A stretch of DNA of 64,000 nucleotides from WTFV01 sp965203525 (GTDB taxonomy: Bacteria; Acidobacteriota; Vicinamibacteria; Vicinamibacterales; UBA8438): assembly GCA_965203525.1 (NCBI GenBank), contig OZ241898.1, positions 744,001-808,000 on the forward strand, written 5' to 3'. Positions 40,724-49,161 of this stretch are shown here, piece by piece. Both the position numbers and the translations under genes were made by a program. The notes beneath the pieces are model-generated. The model had not been told where the DNA came from. It was given only the letters and a program-made list of their open reading frames with translations, and did not search any database. Positions within the stretch are counted from its first letter, which is position 1; every line of letters starts with the position of its first letter.

Positions 40724-41287
40724 ATGGAGTCCATCCAGGCCACCCGCATCCGCAAGGGCATGTTGATCAAGATGAACGCGACGCTGTACCGCGTCCTCGA
40801 GTTCAACCACGTCACGCCCGGCAAGGGCCGCGCGTTCGTGCAGACGCGGCTGCGCAACGTCGTCGCCGGCACGCAGACCGACCACCGGTTCGCCTCCGGC
40901 GACTTCGTCGAGCGCGCGCTGCTCGATACGCGCAGGATGCAGTACCTGTACGCCGACGGGGACGGGCGTCACTTCATGGACACCGAGACCTACGAGCAGG
41001 TGCGCCTGGCCGCGGAGACGCTGGGCGACGCGGTCGCCTACCTGCTGCCGGACGCCACGATCACGGTGCAGTTCTTCGAGGGCGCGCCGGTCGGCATCGA
41101 GCTGCCCCTCACCGTCGACCTGGCGGTCGAGGAGACGGCGCCCGCGATCAAGGGGGCCACCGCGAGCGCGCAGCTCAAGCCGGCCCGCCTCGAGACCGGA
41201 CTCGTCGTGCAGGTGCCGCCGTTCGTCAGCAACGGGGACAAGGTCCGCGTGAACACGGACACGGGCGAGTATCTCTCGCGCGCCTGA
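40724..41287 (+). CDS. efp: Elongation factor P
   Basis: A 187-residue EF-P, which rescues ribosomes stalled at polyproline. The N-terminal domain (IRKGMLIKMNATLYRVLEF) contains the loop HVTPGKGRAFVQ; the Lys in PGKG is where some bacteria add beta-lysine. The two OB domains follow, ending VNTDTGEYLSRA as in typical EF-P. Several Pro-rich proteins in this window would be natural clients. Confidence 0.95.
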   Translation: MESIQATRIRKGMLIKMNATLYRVLEFNHVTPGKGRAFVQTRLRNVVAGTQTDHRFASGDFVERALLDTRRMQYLYADGDGRHFMDTETYEQVRLAAETLGDAVAYLLPDATITVQFFEGAPVGIELPLTVDLAVEETAPAIKGATASAQLKPARLETGLVVQVPPFVSNGDKVRVNTDTGEYLSRA

Positions 41288-41299
41288 CGGGGGGCGGAC

Positions 41300-41860
41300 A
41301 TCGAAGTTTCCCGCGCCGTCGGCGTCGCGCTGTTCGCGCTCGGCGTCGGGTTCCTCGCCGCCAACCTGCGCATCCTCGGGCAGTTCGTCCGCTACCGCCG
41401 CCTGCGCGCGTCGGCCCTGTTGACCTGGCCGGCAGAGAAGCCGCCGCTGTACGGCTGGCTGCTCGCCCTCGGCGTGGCCGCCGGCGTGCTCGTCTTCGTC
41501 AAGCTGGTCGTGCAGCAACAGCCGTTGCAGCGTGCGTTCGGCGAGGGGATGATGCTCGTCTACTACGCCTGCGCGGTGCCGTTGCGGATACGCATAGGCC
41601 GCGGGCTGTACGCCGGTGGGATCTGGTCGGACGGCGGGTACGTGCCGTACTCGAAGATCGGGGGCCTGAGCTGGCGCGAGGGGACCGCCGTCACGCTGGT
41701 GATCATCTACCGGCTGCGGAGCCTCGCCCGGCGGCTCACCGTGCCGCGGGCCCACTACGGCGAGGTGCGGCGGCTGCTGCGCGACCGGATCGCTGCCCGC
41801 GACATCCACTTCACCGGCAAGACGCTCGACCTCGGGACGGATCAGCGCGATCTGGTCTGA
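41300..41860 (+). CDS. Small integral membrane protein of unknown function
   Basis: Reading through without a stop from just after efp, the frame encodes two hydrophobic helices (AVGVALFALGVGFLAANL; YGWLLALGVAAGVLVFVKLVV), then a soluble C-terminal part (WSDGGYVPYSKIGGLSWREG) resembling a DUF-type PH-like or 'membrane plus basic tail' protein. The first helix has no ATG, GTG or TTG before it. The first usual start in frame is TTG 41420, which would drop that helix. So the gene either uses ATC 41300 or CTG 41330, or begins at 41420 (146 residues). It is in the same frame as efp, 12 bases after its stop. Confidence 0.55.
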   Translation: MEVSRAVGVALFALGVGFLAANLRILGQFVRYRRLRASALLTWPAEKPPLYGWLLALGVAAGVLVFVKLVVQQQPLQRAFGEGMMLVYYACAVPLRIRIGRGLYAGGIWSDGGYVPYSKIGGLSWREGTAVTLVIIYRLRSLARRLTVPRAHYGEVRRLLRDRIAARDIHFTGKTLDLGTDQRDLV

Positions 41861-41884
41861 CCCCGCCGCGGAGACGCCGCCCGA

Positions 41885-41991
41885 TGTCGCCCGGCCGTCC
41901 TGGGCCGGGCTGCGCCCTGTTGCTGTCCGAGCGCGCGCGGAAACGCCTGGGACCCCGGTGTCACCCGGCCGCCTGGGCCGGGCTGCGCCTG
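41885..41991 (+). repeat. Imperfect direct repeat in the spacer
   Basis: A ~34-base segment beginning TGTCGCCCGGCCG at 41885-41919 is repeated with a few changes at 41959-41991 (TGTCACCCGGCCG). It lies between the small membrane protein and the large membrane protein genes. Function is not apparent. Confidence 0.6.
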
Positions 41992-42049
41992 CCGGCCGTG
42001 GTATCGTGGCCGGCAAATCCGGTCGGGCCTGAAGAAAGGCAGGCCGCGC

Positions 42050-43924
42050 ATGAAGCAGATCGAGTCCGGACGGCGTTCGAGACCGTCGACCTGGTTCCCG
42101 CACCGCGCGAGCGCCGCGGGGATGCTCCGGGGGATGCTCCCCGGAATCCCGGCGCTCCGGCCGCGGGCGCGCATACCGTCGTTCCCGCTGGTTCTGCTGC
42201 TCCTGGCGCTCTCGACGGTATTTCTGTTCGGCAACGATCGGCACCGGTTCTATCGTCCGGTGGCCCACGACTGGGTGTCGTCGGAACATCTGGCCGTGGC
42301 CGTGAACCTCTCGCCCGCGCACAACTTCCTGATGTTTCATCGTCTGACCGGCCGGGGAGGGGAGGGCTATGGATATGCGCCATACAACCGCTTTCCCGTG
42401 GGCGGCTATGCGCTGATCTCGCTTGCCACCCTTCCCTTCCGCGACGACCTGTCGGCGCAACTCCACGCCGCCCGGATGCTGATGCTGGCGTTCTTCGCCG
42501 GCGCCGCGGCCGCGGCGTACTTCGCGATGTCCCGACTCTGGTCCAGCCGGTGGATCGCCCTGACGACCGTCCTGTTGTCCTTCTCTTCATTCTACTGCCT
42601 GTATTACAACGACATGGTGCATCCCAAGACGATGATGGATCTCTTCGGGGTGCTGCTGACCTTCCATGGGATCGTCGTCTTCCTCGAGGAGAATCGCTTC
42701 CGGCAACTGCTCGTCAAGGCGTGCGCGGCGTTGCTGCTGGGCTGGCACGTCCTCGCGCTGATCCTGGCTTTCGTGGTGCTGGGGATGGCGAGCGAGATCG
42801 TCCGGAACCGTTCGACCGTTCGCGGGCAAGGAGCGACCGAACCGCCGGTCGAATCACCGGCCGCCCTGCTGCCGCGGGGAGAAAGAAGCCGCCGGTACCT
42901 GACGTTCGGCGTCGTGCCGCTGCTGCTTGCCGCAACGCTCCTGACGTTCAATTTCGTCAACGAATACGCCTCCTACGACGGCGGGAGGGCATGGACGGAC
43001 CTGCCGTCCGTCCGATCGATGCTGACGCGGACGGGCTGGAACGAGAGGTTCAACGAAGCCCGGGCCGATGCGTTGGCCTGGAGCCCCTTCCTGCAACAGC
43101 AGTTCCGCCGGATCGGCAGATTGTCCATGCCCTTCGCCTTGTTCGCCAGCGCGGATCCGTACGTGCCCGGCACGGATCGGTGGCGGGGCGGATTGTCCAG
43201 GCCCCTTGTCTGGTTCGCCGGCGCGGATCCGGCCGGGTCGTCGTTGCTCCGCTTCGGGATCGCCGTCACGGTCGCGTGTCTCGTCTGCCTGACGTTCTTC
43301 CGCCCGGGGCTCCCGTCGGCGGCCCTGGTGGCGTCCGGTTTCTGCTGGTCGCTGCCGATGCGCCACAATACCCAAATGCATGACTACGAATGCCTGTTCT
43401 ACCTGGGTGTTCCACTGGTCGTGTTCGCGGCGGGAACGTCGCTCGCGTCCCGGTTGTCCCGCCACGCTCCTGCCTGTCTGGCCGGCGCCGCGCTGCTCGT
43501 CTTCGTCCTTTCCGCCGCCGGGATGAGTCGGGCGGGGTACGACGCCGAAGCGGCCGGCGTCCAGGAAGCGTTGATGGCCGATTTCGAAGTCATCCGCCGG
43601 ATGACGGAAGGTGCGAGGGTTTACGTTCCGGTGCGGTATGGCGCGGGAGGGGTCATTCGGTTCGCCGGGGCGCGGCACGCCTTGCATTTCTATCTCGCCG
43701 GGAGCATGATCCGCTACAACAACGCCGGGACGCGGAGGTTGCCGTGCTATCCCGGGTTCGTCATCACCCGCGAGCGGGTGGAGAAGGCGACCCTGCTCAC
43801 GCCGGAAAATCGGCTGATGTTCCTGTACGACCGGGCCGATTACGAGGCGGCGGGACAACCTCCCCTGTGTCGTTCGGTCGGGCGCGCGGGAGGGGCCGGC
43901 CGGGCGCGGACCGCGGGGGGATGA
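42050..43924 (+). CDS. Multi-pass membrane protein, possible GT-C-type glycosyltransferase
   Basis: A 624-residue protein with an N-terminal basic stretch, about ten hydrophobic helices (e.g. FPLVLLLLALSTVFLFG; WHVLALILAFVVLGMA; YLTFGVVPLLLAATLL) and luminal loops with many aromatic residues, in the style of GT-C membrane glycosyltransferases. No catalytic motif is firmly recognised. The coding sequence looks visibly less GC-biased than its neighbours, which may signal horizontal acquisition. An internal 41-base duplication (43119 and 43191) encodes GRLSMPFALFASADP and GGLSRPLVWFAGADP. It stands alone on the plus strand. Confidence 0.6.
   Translation: MKQIESGRRSRPSTWFPHRASAAGMLRGMLPGIPALRPRARIPSFPLVLLLLALSTVFLFGNDRHRFYRPVAHDWVSSEHLAVAVNLSPAHNFLMFHRLTGRGGEGYGYAPYNRFPVGGYALISLATLPFRDDLSAQLHAARMLMLAFFAGAAAAAYFAMSRLWSSRWIALTTVLLSFSSFYCLYYNDMVHPKTMMDLFGVLLTFHGIVVFLEENRFRQLLVKACAALLLGWHVLALILAFVVLGMASEIVRNRSTVRGQGATEPPVESPAALLPRGERSRRYLTFGVVPLLLAATLLTFNFVNEYASYDGGRAWTDLPSVRSMLTRTGWNERFNEARADALAWSPFLQQQFRRIGRLSMPFALFASADPYVPGTDRWRGGLSRPLVWFAGADPAGSSLLRFGIAVTVACLVCLTFFRPGLPSAALVASGFCWSLPMRHNTQMHDYECLFYLGVPLVVFAAGTSLASRLSRHAPACLAGAALLVFVLSAAGMSRAGYDAEAAGVQEALMADFEVIRRMTEGARVYVPVRYGAGGVIRFAGARHALHFYLAGSMIRYNNAGTRRLPCYPGFVITRERVEKATLLTPENRLMFLYDRADYEAAGQPPLCRSVGRAGGAGRARTAGG
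43119..43231 (+). repeat. Internal 41-bp direct repeat, period 72
   Basis: Segments 43119-43159 and 43191-43231 are similar, both beginning GATTGTCCA and ending GCGGATCCG. The period of 72 keeps the reading frame and adds 24 residues. It looks like a recent in-frame tandem duplication that has drifted. Confidence 0.7.
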
Positions 43925-44039
43925 CCGGCGGGAAACGGCGGGCAGGGGGGTGATGCTCTCACCTGCTGGCGTAGTGGATGCCAACGGCCGCGAAGGGCCG
44001 CGGGCGCCCGCGCCGCCGGACCTGCGGGGCCCCGGGCCG

Positions 44040-44243
44040 CTACCGGAACAGACCGGCGACGATGCCGACGAGGCCCGGCCCGCTCGCCACCGGGTCGCCG
44101 AGCCACCCCGGCGGCGTCAGCCAGATGAACGCCAGGATGGCGATCACCATCAGGTCGTACTGCCACGTCGCGCGCTCGAAGGTCCAGAAGAGCGCGTGCC
44201 GGATCATGCGCAGCGGCAGGGTCATCGCGCGCGACAGCTTCAT
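44040..44243 (-). CDS. 67-residue single-span membrane protein
   Basis: A short minus-strand ORF whose ATG (44241-44243) overlaps the stop of the phosphotransferase gene upstream (ATGA). It has a basic N terminus (MKLSRAMTLPLRMIRHALF), a helix (YDLMVIAILAFIWLTPP) and a short tail. Overlap with a lipid-synthesis gene suggests a partner or accessory role. I recognise no family. Confidence 0.55.
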   Translation of the reverse strand: MKLSRAMTLPLRMIRHALFWTFERATWQYDLMVIAILAFIWLTPPGWLGDPVASGPGLVGIVAGLFR

Positions 44244-44842
44244 GCCGGCGACTCCCGCCGCTCCGAGCGGAGCTCGCGCCAGGTGAACCAGATCCGGTCG
44301 AGCACCGTCAGCACCGACAGCACCAGGATGACCCACAGGACCGCGGCCATCCGGTTGGTGAACGCGCCGATCATGAAGAGCACGATCCGCTCCGGCCGCT
44401 CCATGAAGCCGACCTTGCAGAGGGGGATGATCGACTCGGCGCGCGCCCGCGCGTAGCTGGTCATCACCGAGAAGGTGAGCGTCAGGGCCGCGATCAGCAC
44501 GTAGTCGGGCCGGCCGAGGGTGGCGTAGAGGTAGATGAGGCCGGTCAGGATGAACAGGTCCGAGAAGCGGTCCATCACCGAGTCCCAGAAGCCGCCGAAG
44601 CGGGAGCGCAGCCCGAGCTCGTCGGCCACCTTGCCGTCGATGAAGTCGAAGACGTTCGCCACCAGCATGACCCAGCCGGCCAGGCCGAAGCGCCCGGCGG
44701 CCAGCGCCCAGCCGGCCGCCCCGTTGATGACGACCCCGGTCAGCGTCAGCACGTTCGGGTGGATCCGGAGCGCGACGCAGACCGCGATGATCGCGCGCAA
44801 CGGGAACAGGCAGGCGCGACCGATGGCGCCGGTGAAGGTCAT
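44240..44842 (-). CDS. CDP-alcohol phosphotransferase family protein
   Basis: A 200-residue multi-pass membrane enzyme of the CDP-alcohol phosphatidyltransferase family, which joins a CDP-linked lipid to an alcohol. The family signature D-x2-D-G-x2-A-R-x8-G-x3-D-x3-D is present as FDFIDGKVADELGLRSR then FGGFWDSVMD, except that the usual Arg after Ala is Asp. All four metal-binding Asp positions are kept. The alcohol substrate (inositol phosphate, glycerol phosphate or other) is unclear. It is followed by the small overlapping gene. Confidence 0.85.
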   Translation of the reverse strand: MTFTGAIGRACLFPLRAIIAVCVALRIHPNVLTLTGVVINGAAGWALAAGRFGLAGWVMLVANVFDFIDGKVADELGLRSRFGGFWDSVMDRFSDLFILTGLIYLYATLGRPDYVLIAALTLTFSVMTSYARARAESIIPLCKVGFMERPERIVLFMIGAFTNRMAAVLWVILVLSVLTVLDRIWFTWRELRSERRESPA

Positions 44843-44871
44843 CGAGGCTCGTCAGGTGATCCGCGCAACCC

Positions 44872-44880
44872 TATTATTCT
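44872..44880 (+). promoter_or_regulatory. -10 box for uvrC, leaderless spacing
   Basis: Overlapping TATTAT and TATTCT hexamers end 7-10 bases before ATG 44888. The intervening bases show no strong Shine-Dalgarno sequence. A transcript starting at or beside the ATG is likely. The region also lies between divergent genes. Confidence 0.5.
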
Positions 44881-44887
44881 AGGTCGG

Positions 44888-46852
44888 ATGGCGATTCGGG
44901 ATCTGCGGGAGGCGATCGCGCGGCTGCCGGAGCAGCCCGGAGTCTACCTGTACTTCAACAGCCGCGGCGAGACGATCTACGTGGGCCGGGCGCGGGCGCT
45001 GCGCGACCGGGTCCGCAGCTACCTCGGCGCGTACGGCGCCAGCCCGAAGACCGACGCGCTGCTCGACGAGGCGGCGCGCCTGGAAGTGATCGTGACCGAC
45101 TCGGTCGTCGAGGCGCTGGCCCTCGAGAACAACCTCATCAAGCAGCGGTCGCCGCGCTACAACATCCTGCTGCGGGACGACAAGAACTACCCCTACCTCC
45201 AGCTCACGACCGCCGAGGCGTTCCCGCGCGTGCTCGTGGCGCGGCAGGTGGCCCGCGACGGCAACGTCTACGCCGGTCCCTTCCTGCCCGCCACGTTCGC
45301 CCGCAGGACGATGTCGCTGACGCACCGGCTGTTCGGGATCCGCTCGTGCAACGAGGTGATCACCGGCCGGCGGGACCGCCCCTGCCTGGAGTACGACATC
45401 CAGCGCTGCGCCGCCCCCTGCGTCTCGGAAATCTGCAGCCCGGCGCAGTACGCCGAGTCCGTTGCGCAGACCCGGCTCTTCCTGGAGGGGCGCACCGACG
45501 AGGTGATCGCCGGCCTGCGGCGGCAGATGCGGGAGGCGTCGGACGACGAGCGCTACGAGCGCGCCGCGCAGTGCCGCGACGCGGTGCGCACCGTCGAGAC
45601 CCTGCGCGACCGCCAGCAGAAGATGGCCACCAACCGCCTCGGCGACCGGGACGCGTTCGGCGTCAGGCTGGGGTCCGAAGGCGGGGTGATCCAGGTCTTC
45701 CAGATGCGCCGCGGACGGGTCGTGGAGCGGGTCGAGCTGGTGGCGGACGACGCGCGGGCCGCGACCGAGAGCGAACGCGACCTGGTGCAGGCGGCGGTGC
45801 AGCAGTTCTACGCGGCCCACGACGCCCCGCCGGAGGTGCACGTGCCGGTCGAGATCGAGGAGCGCGACGAGGTGGAGCGCTGGCTCTCCGAGCGCGCGGG
45901 GCGCCGCGTGCGGCTGCGCGTGCCGCGGCGCGGCGACCCCCGCGGCCTGCTGGAGCTGGCGTCGCGCAACGCCGGCCTGGCCTACGACTCGCGCTACAGC
46001 GAGGACGCCCGGGTCCACGCCGGGGCACTGGAAGAGCTGCGGCGGGTGCTCGACCTGCCGGCGGCGCCGCGGCGGGTCGAGTGCTTCGACGTCTCGACGG
46101 TGCAGGGCCGCGAGACGGTCGGTTCGCTGGTCGTCTGCGAGGACGGGCGGATGCAGCGCAGCGAGTACCGCAAGTTCCGGATCCAGGGACTCGGGACGGC
46201 CGGCGACCGGGCGCGGCGGAGGGCCGGGGCCGGAGCCCGGCGGGCGGACGCGCCGGCCCGCGCGCGGGAGGCCCGCGGCGGATCCCCGCCCGCGGACGGG
46301 AGCCGGGAGGCGCCGGCCCGGGCGCGGGCGGCGCGCGCCCGGCCGGACGACTTCGCGGCGATGGAGGAGATCGTGCTGCGCCGCTACCGCCGGTTGCTGG
46401 AAGAGGGCGGGCCGTTCCCGGACCTGGTCGTGGTCGACGGCGGCAAGGGGCAGTTGACGTCGGCGTACCGCGCCTTCGAGACGCTCGGCCTGGGCAACCT
46501 GATCGCCGTCGGCATCGCCAAGCGCGACGAGGAGCTGTTCACCCGCGGCGCGCCGGATCCGATTCGCCTGCCGAAGACGAGCCCGGCGCTGCACCTCGTC
46601 CAGCGCGCCCGCGACGAGGCGCACCGGTTCGCGGTCACCTACCACCGGCGGGCGCGCCGGATGCGCGACTTCGAGTCGGAGCTGGACCTGATCCCGGGCA
46701 TCGGCCCGCGCCGCCGCCGCGCGCTGCTCGAACGGTTCGGGAGCCTCGCCAACGTGCGGCGCGCCTCGCGCGAGGAGCTGCTGCCGGTGATCGGCGCGAA
46801 GCTCGCCGACGCGGTCATCGCGCACTTCACGCGGCGGGCGGCGGGGAAGTGA
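44888..46852 (+). CDS. uvrC: Excinuclease ABC subunit UvrC, with an insert in the C-terminal nuclease domain
   Basis: A 654-residue UvrC, which makes both cuts around lesions marked by UvrAB. The GIY-YIG domain opens at PEQPGVYLYF and IYVGRARALRDR; the UVR region is REASDDERYERAAQCRD. The RNase H-like domain has CFDVSTVQG and ends with VVVDGGKGQL; the C-terminal HhH tandem is IPGIGPRRRRALLERFG. Between YRKFRIQGLG and DDFAAMEEIVLRRY there is an Arg/Ala/Pro-rich insert of about 50 residues (46194-46347), where other UvrCs have only a few residues. The insert looks like unstructured GC-rich expansion. Confidence 0.95.
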   Translation: MAIRDLREAIARLPEQPGVYLYFNSRGETIYVGRARALRDRVRSYLGAYGASPKTDALLDEAARLEVIVTDSVVEALALENNLIKQRSPRYNILLRDDKNYPYLQLTTAEAFPRVLVARQVARDGNVYAGPFLPATFARRTMSLTHRLFGIRSCNEVITGRRDRPCLEYDIQRCAAPCVSEICSPAQYAESVAQTRLFLEGRTDEVIAGLRRQMREASDDERYERAAQCRDAVRTVETLRDRQQKMATNRLGDRDAFGVRLGSEGGVIQVFQMRRGRVVERVELVADDARAATESERDLVQAAVQQFYAAHDAPPEVHVPVEIEERDEVERWLSERAGRRVRLRVPRRGDPRGLLELASRNAGLAYDSRYSEDARVHAGALEELRRVLDLPAAPRRVECFDVSTVQGRETVGSLVVCEDGRMQRSEYRKFRIQGLGTAGDRARRRAGAGARRADAPARAREARGGSPPADGSREAPARARAARARPDDFAAMEEIVLRRYRRLLEEGGPFPDLVVVDGGKGQLTSAYRAFETLGLGNLIAVGIAKRDEELFTRGAPDPIRLPKTSPALHLVQRARDEAHRFAVTYHRRARRMRDFESELDLIPGIGPRRRRALLERFGSLANVRRASREELLPVIGAKLADAVIAHFTRRAAGK

Positions 46853-46951
46853 AGTAGCGGAGCGAACGCATGACGCCCGAATCGAGTCCCTTCAGACCCG
46901 GCCAGCCGGCGCCGGTCGAGTCTTTCGTGGGACGGAAACGCTGCGCCGGCA

Positions 46952-49090
46952 TCACTCCGGCAGCGCGAAGACGTAGAGCGCGTTCCCTCCCTCGGGCTGG
47001 TAGATCTCCGGGCCGAGCTGCGCGGTGAGGCTCCGGAAGGCGCCCCCCAGCGAAGCCGGGACGGCGATGAACTGCCGGCCGTCCGCCTCGTAGGTGACGG
47101 GATAGCCGTGCGCGGCGGCGCCGAGGCGGGTCTCCCAGAGGACTTCCCCGGTCCGGACGTCGAACGCCCGGTAGTAGCGGTCGGCGTCGCCCGCGAAGAC
47201 GAGGCCGCCGGCCGTCGTGAGCGTCGACGTCAGGAAGGCTGCCCGCTGCTCGTGACTCCAGAGCTCCTCCATCGTCCGGACGTCGTAGGCGGCCAGCTTC
47301 CCGACGTTGCCGCGGCTGCCCGGCATCTCGAGCAGCTCGTAGCGGCCTGCCGTTCCGCCGCCCCCCTCGACGAACTCCACCTCGCGCCCGGTCAGGTGCA
47401 TGCACGCCTGGTGGAGCGGAATCACCAGGGCGCCGGCGCCGGGGTGATACGCCGACGCCTGCCAGTTGTGGCCGCCGAGCAGGCTGGGACAGGCGAACAC
47501 CCGCTCGCCGATCGCGATGTCCCGCAGGTCCCGCCGGTAGGTCAGTTCGCCGGTGGTGCGGTCGATCGACTCGAAGACGTCCTGGTGGACCGTCTCGCGC
47601 AGGTCGACGAACGCCCCGGTGCGGCGGTCGAGCTTCCAGAGGATGCCGTCCTTGCCGATGGTGAACAGCCACTGCTCGCCGTCGGCGTCCACCAGCACCC
47701 GCTCGTAGACGATGTCGAGGTCGAGCGTCTCGCCCGGCGCGTGCTGGAAATACCAGCGCACCCGTCCGGTGCGCGGGTCCAGTGCGAGGGTCGAGTTCGT
47801 GTAGAGCGCGTCCTGCCGCGTCGTCATGCCGCGGCTGGCCGCCACCCACGGCTTCGCCTGCGCCGTGCCGATGTAGAACAGACCGAGCCCGGGGTCGTAG
47901 CTGCCCGGGATCCAGGCGTCGCCGCCCGCCCGCAGATAAGGCGGCGTGTCGCCCCACGACGCGTCGTTCGGATCGCCCGGCAGCGCGATGGTGGAGGTGC
48001 GCCAGAGCTCCGCGCCGGTGTCGGGGTCGTGGCCGGTGATGAAGCAGGCCTGCTCGGTGTAGCGTTCGCAGCCGTTGGTGCCGGTGACCACGACGCCGTC
48101 GGCGACGACCGGGCCGGCGTTCTGGCGGAAGCCCTGCGTGTAGTCGGTCTTGACCGTCCGCCACGCTTCCGCGCCGGTCCGGGCGTCGAGCGCGACGAGC
48201 GCCGCGTCGGCCGTGGCGAGGAACAGCTTGTCGCCGTACAGCGCCAGCGTGCGGGTGGCGCCGGCGCGCACGTCCTCCGGCAGCCGCGCGCGGTACACCC
48301 AGATCACGTCGCCGGTCGCCGCGTCGATCGCCTGCACGACGTTCCCCGGATTGGCGAGGAACATCACGCCGTCGTGCACCAGCGGCGTCGTCTGGTGGTT
48401 GCCCGGCCGGACCGCGAGCGACCACGCGAGCTTCAGATCGGCGACGTTGCCGCGCGTCACCTGATCGAGCGGACTGTAGCCGTGGCCGTCGCGCGTCCGC
48501 CGCCAGCTCGGCCAGTCGCCCGGCGGCGGGTCCTGCAGCAGCGCGTCGGTCACCGGGGTCAGGTCGTGCGGCGCCTCCCGGTTGACGAACCGCGACGGGC
48601 GCCGGCGCGGCCGCTCGCCCGCCCCTGCCGCGCGCCGCGCCTCCGCGACGTCCGCCGCGTCGCCGATCGTCACCCCCGCGTCCGCCGTCAGGGTGCGCTC
48701 GCCCGGCACGGCGCCGTTCGCCTCCAGCAGGTACGCCACCAGCTCCACGTAGGACCGGTCGCTGAGCGCGCCGGCCTGCCCCGGGGGCATCTCGTCGCGC
48801 AGGTAGGCGAACAGCTCGTCGGTCGTCTGCCCCGCCCAGCCGTTCAGGAACTCCACGCCCGACAGCGGCGGCGCGTGCGCCATGCCCTCCAGGCCCGGTC
48901 CGTGGCACTGGCCGCACTGCACGCCGTAGACCGACCAGCCGCCGGCCGCCTGGTCCGTGGTGAAGGCCCCGTCGGCCGCCGGGGCCTGCGCCGCCGCGGC
49001 GAGACCTGCCCCGCCGGTCCAGACCGCGAGCAGTCCGGCCGCCGCCACCCGCCCCGCCGCCGCCGCTCCGCCGCGAGTCCCCTTCGGCAT
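46952..49090 (-). CDS. Secreted PQQ-dependent dehydrogenase with N-terminal cytochrome c domain
   Basis: A 712-residue periplasmic quinoprotein. A signal peptide opens it (VAAAGLLAVWTGGAGLAAAA). A cytochrome c haem site CGQCH lies near residue 59, within a single c-type domain that ends about residue 130. The rest is the eight-bladed PQQ propeller with repeated W-docking blocks (DWPSWRRTRDGHGYSP; LALDPRTGRVRWYFQ; GGHNWQASAYHPGAG; GEVLWETRLGAAAHGYP). Most PQQ alcohol dehydrogenases put the cytochrome at the C terminus, so N-terminal fusion is unusual. It passes electrons from alcohol or sugar oxidation to haem. It is transcribed 71 bases after the secreted Vgb-type gene. Confidence 0.9.
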   Translation of the reverse strand: MPKGTRGGAAAAGRVAAAGLLAVWTGGAGLAAAAQAPAADGAFTTDQAAGGWSVYGVQCGQCHGPGLEGMAHAPPLSGVEFLNGWAGQTTDELFAYLRDEMPPGQAGALSDRSYVELVAYLLEANGAVPGERTLTADAGVTIGDAADVAEARRAAGAGERPRRRPSRFVNREAPHDLTPVTDALLQDPPPGDWPSWRRTRDGHGYSPLDQVTRGNVADLKLAWSLAVRPGNHQTTPLVHDGVMFLANPGNVVQAIDAATGDVIWVYRARLPEDVRAGATRTLALYGDKLFLATADAALVALDARTGAEAWRTVKTDYTQGFRQNAGPVVADGVVVTGTNGCERYTEQACFITGHDPDTGAELWRTSTIALPGDPNDASWGDTPPYLRAGGDAWIPGSYDPGLGLFYIGTAQAKPWVAASRGMTTRQDALYTNSTLALDPRTGRVRWYFQHAPGETLDLDIVYERVLVDADGEQWLFTIGKDGILWKLDRRTGAFVDLRETVHQDVFESIDRTTGELTYRRDLRDIAIGERVFACPSLLGGHNWQASAYHPGAGALVIPLHQACMHLTGREVEFVEGGGGTAGRYELLEMPGSRGNVGKLAAYDVRTMEELWSHEQRAAFLTSTLTTAGGLVFAGDADRYYRAFDVRTGEVLWETRLGAAAHGYPVTYEADGRQFIAVPASLGGAFRSLTAQLGPEIYQPEGGNALYVFALPE

Positions 49091-49161
49091 GTTTCGCAAC
49101 TCCCCGGCGCCGTCCGGCGGCGCCTGCGCAACGCGTGGCCGCCCGTCCCGCCCGTCTCCGG

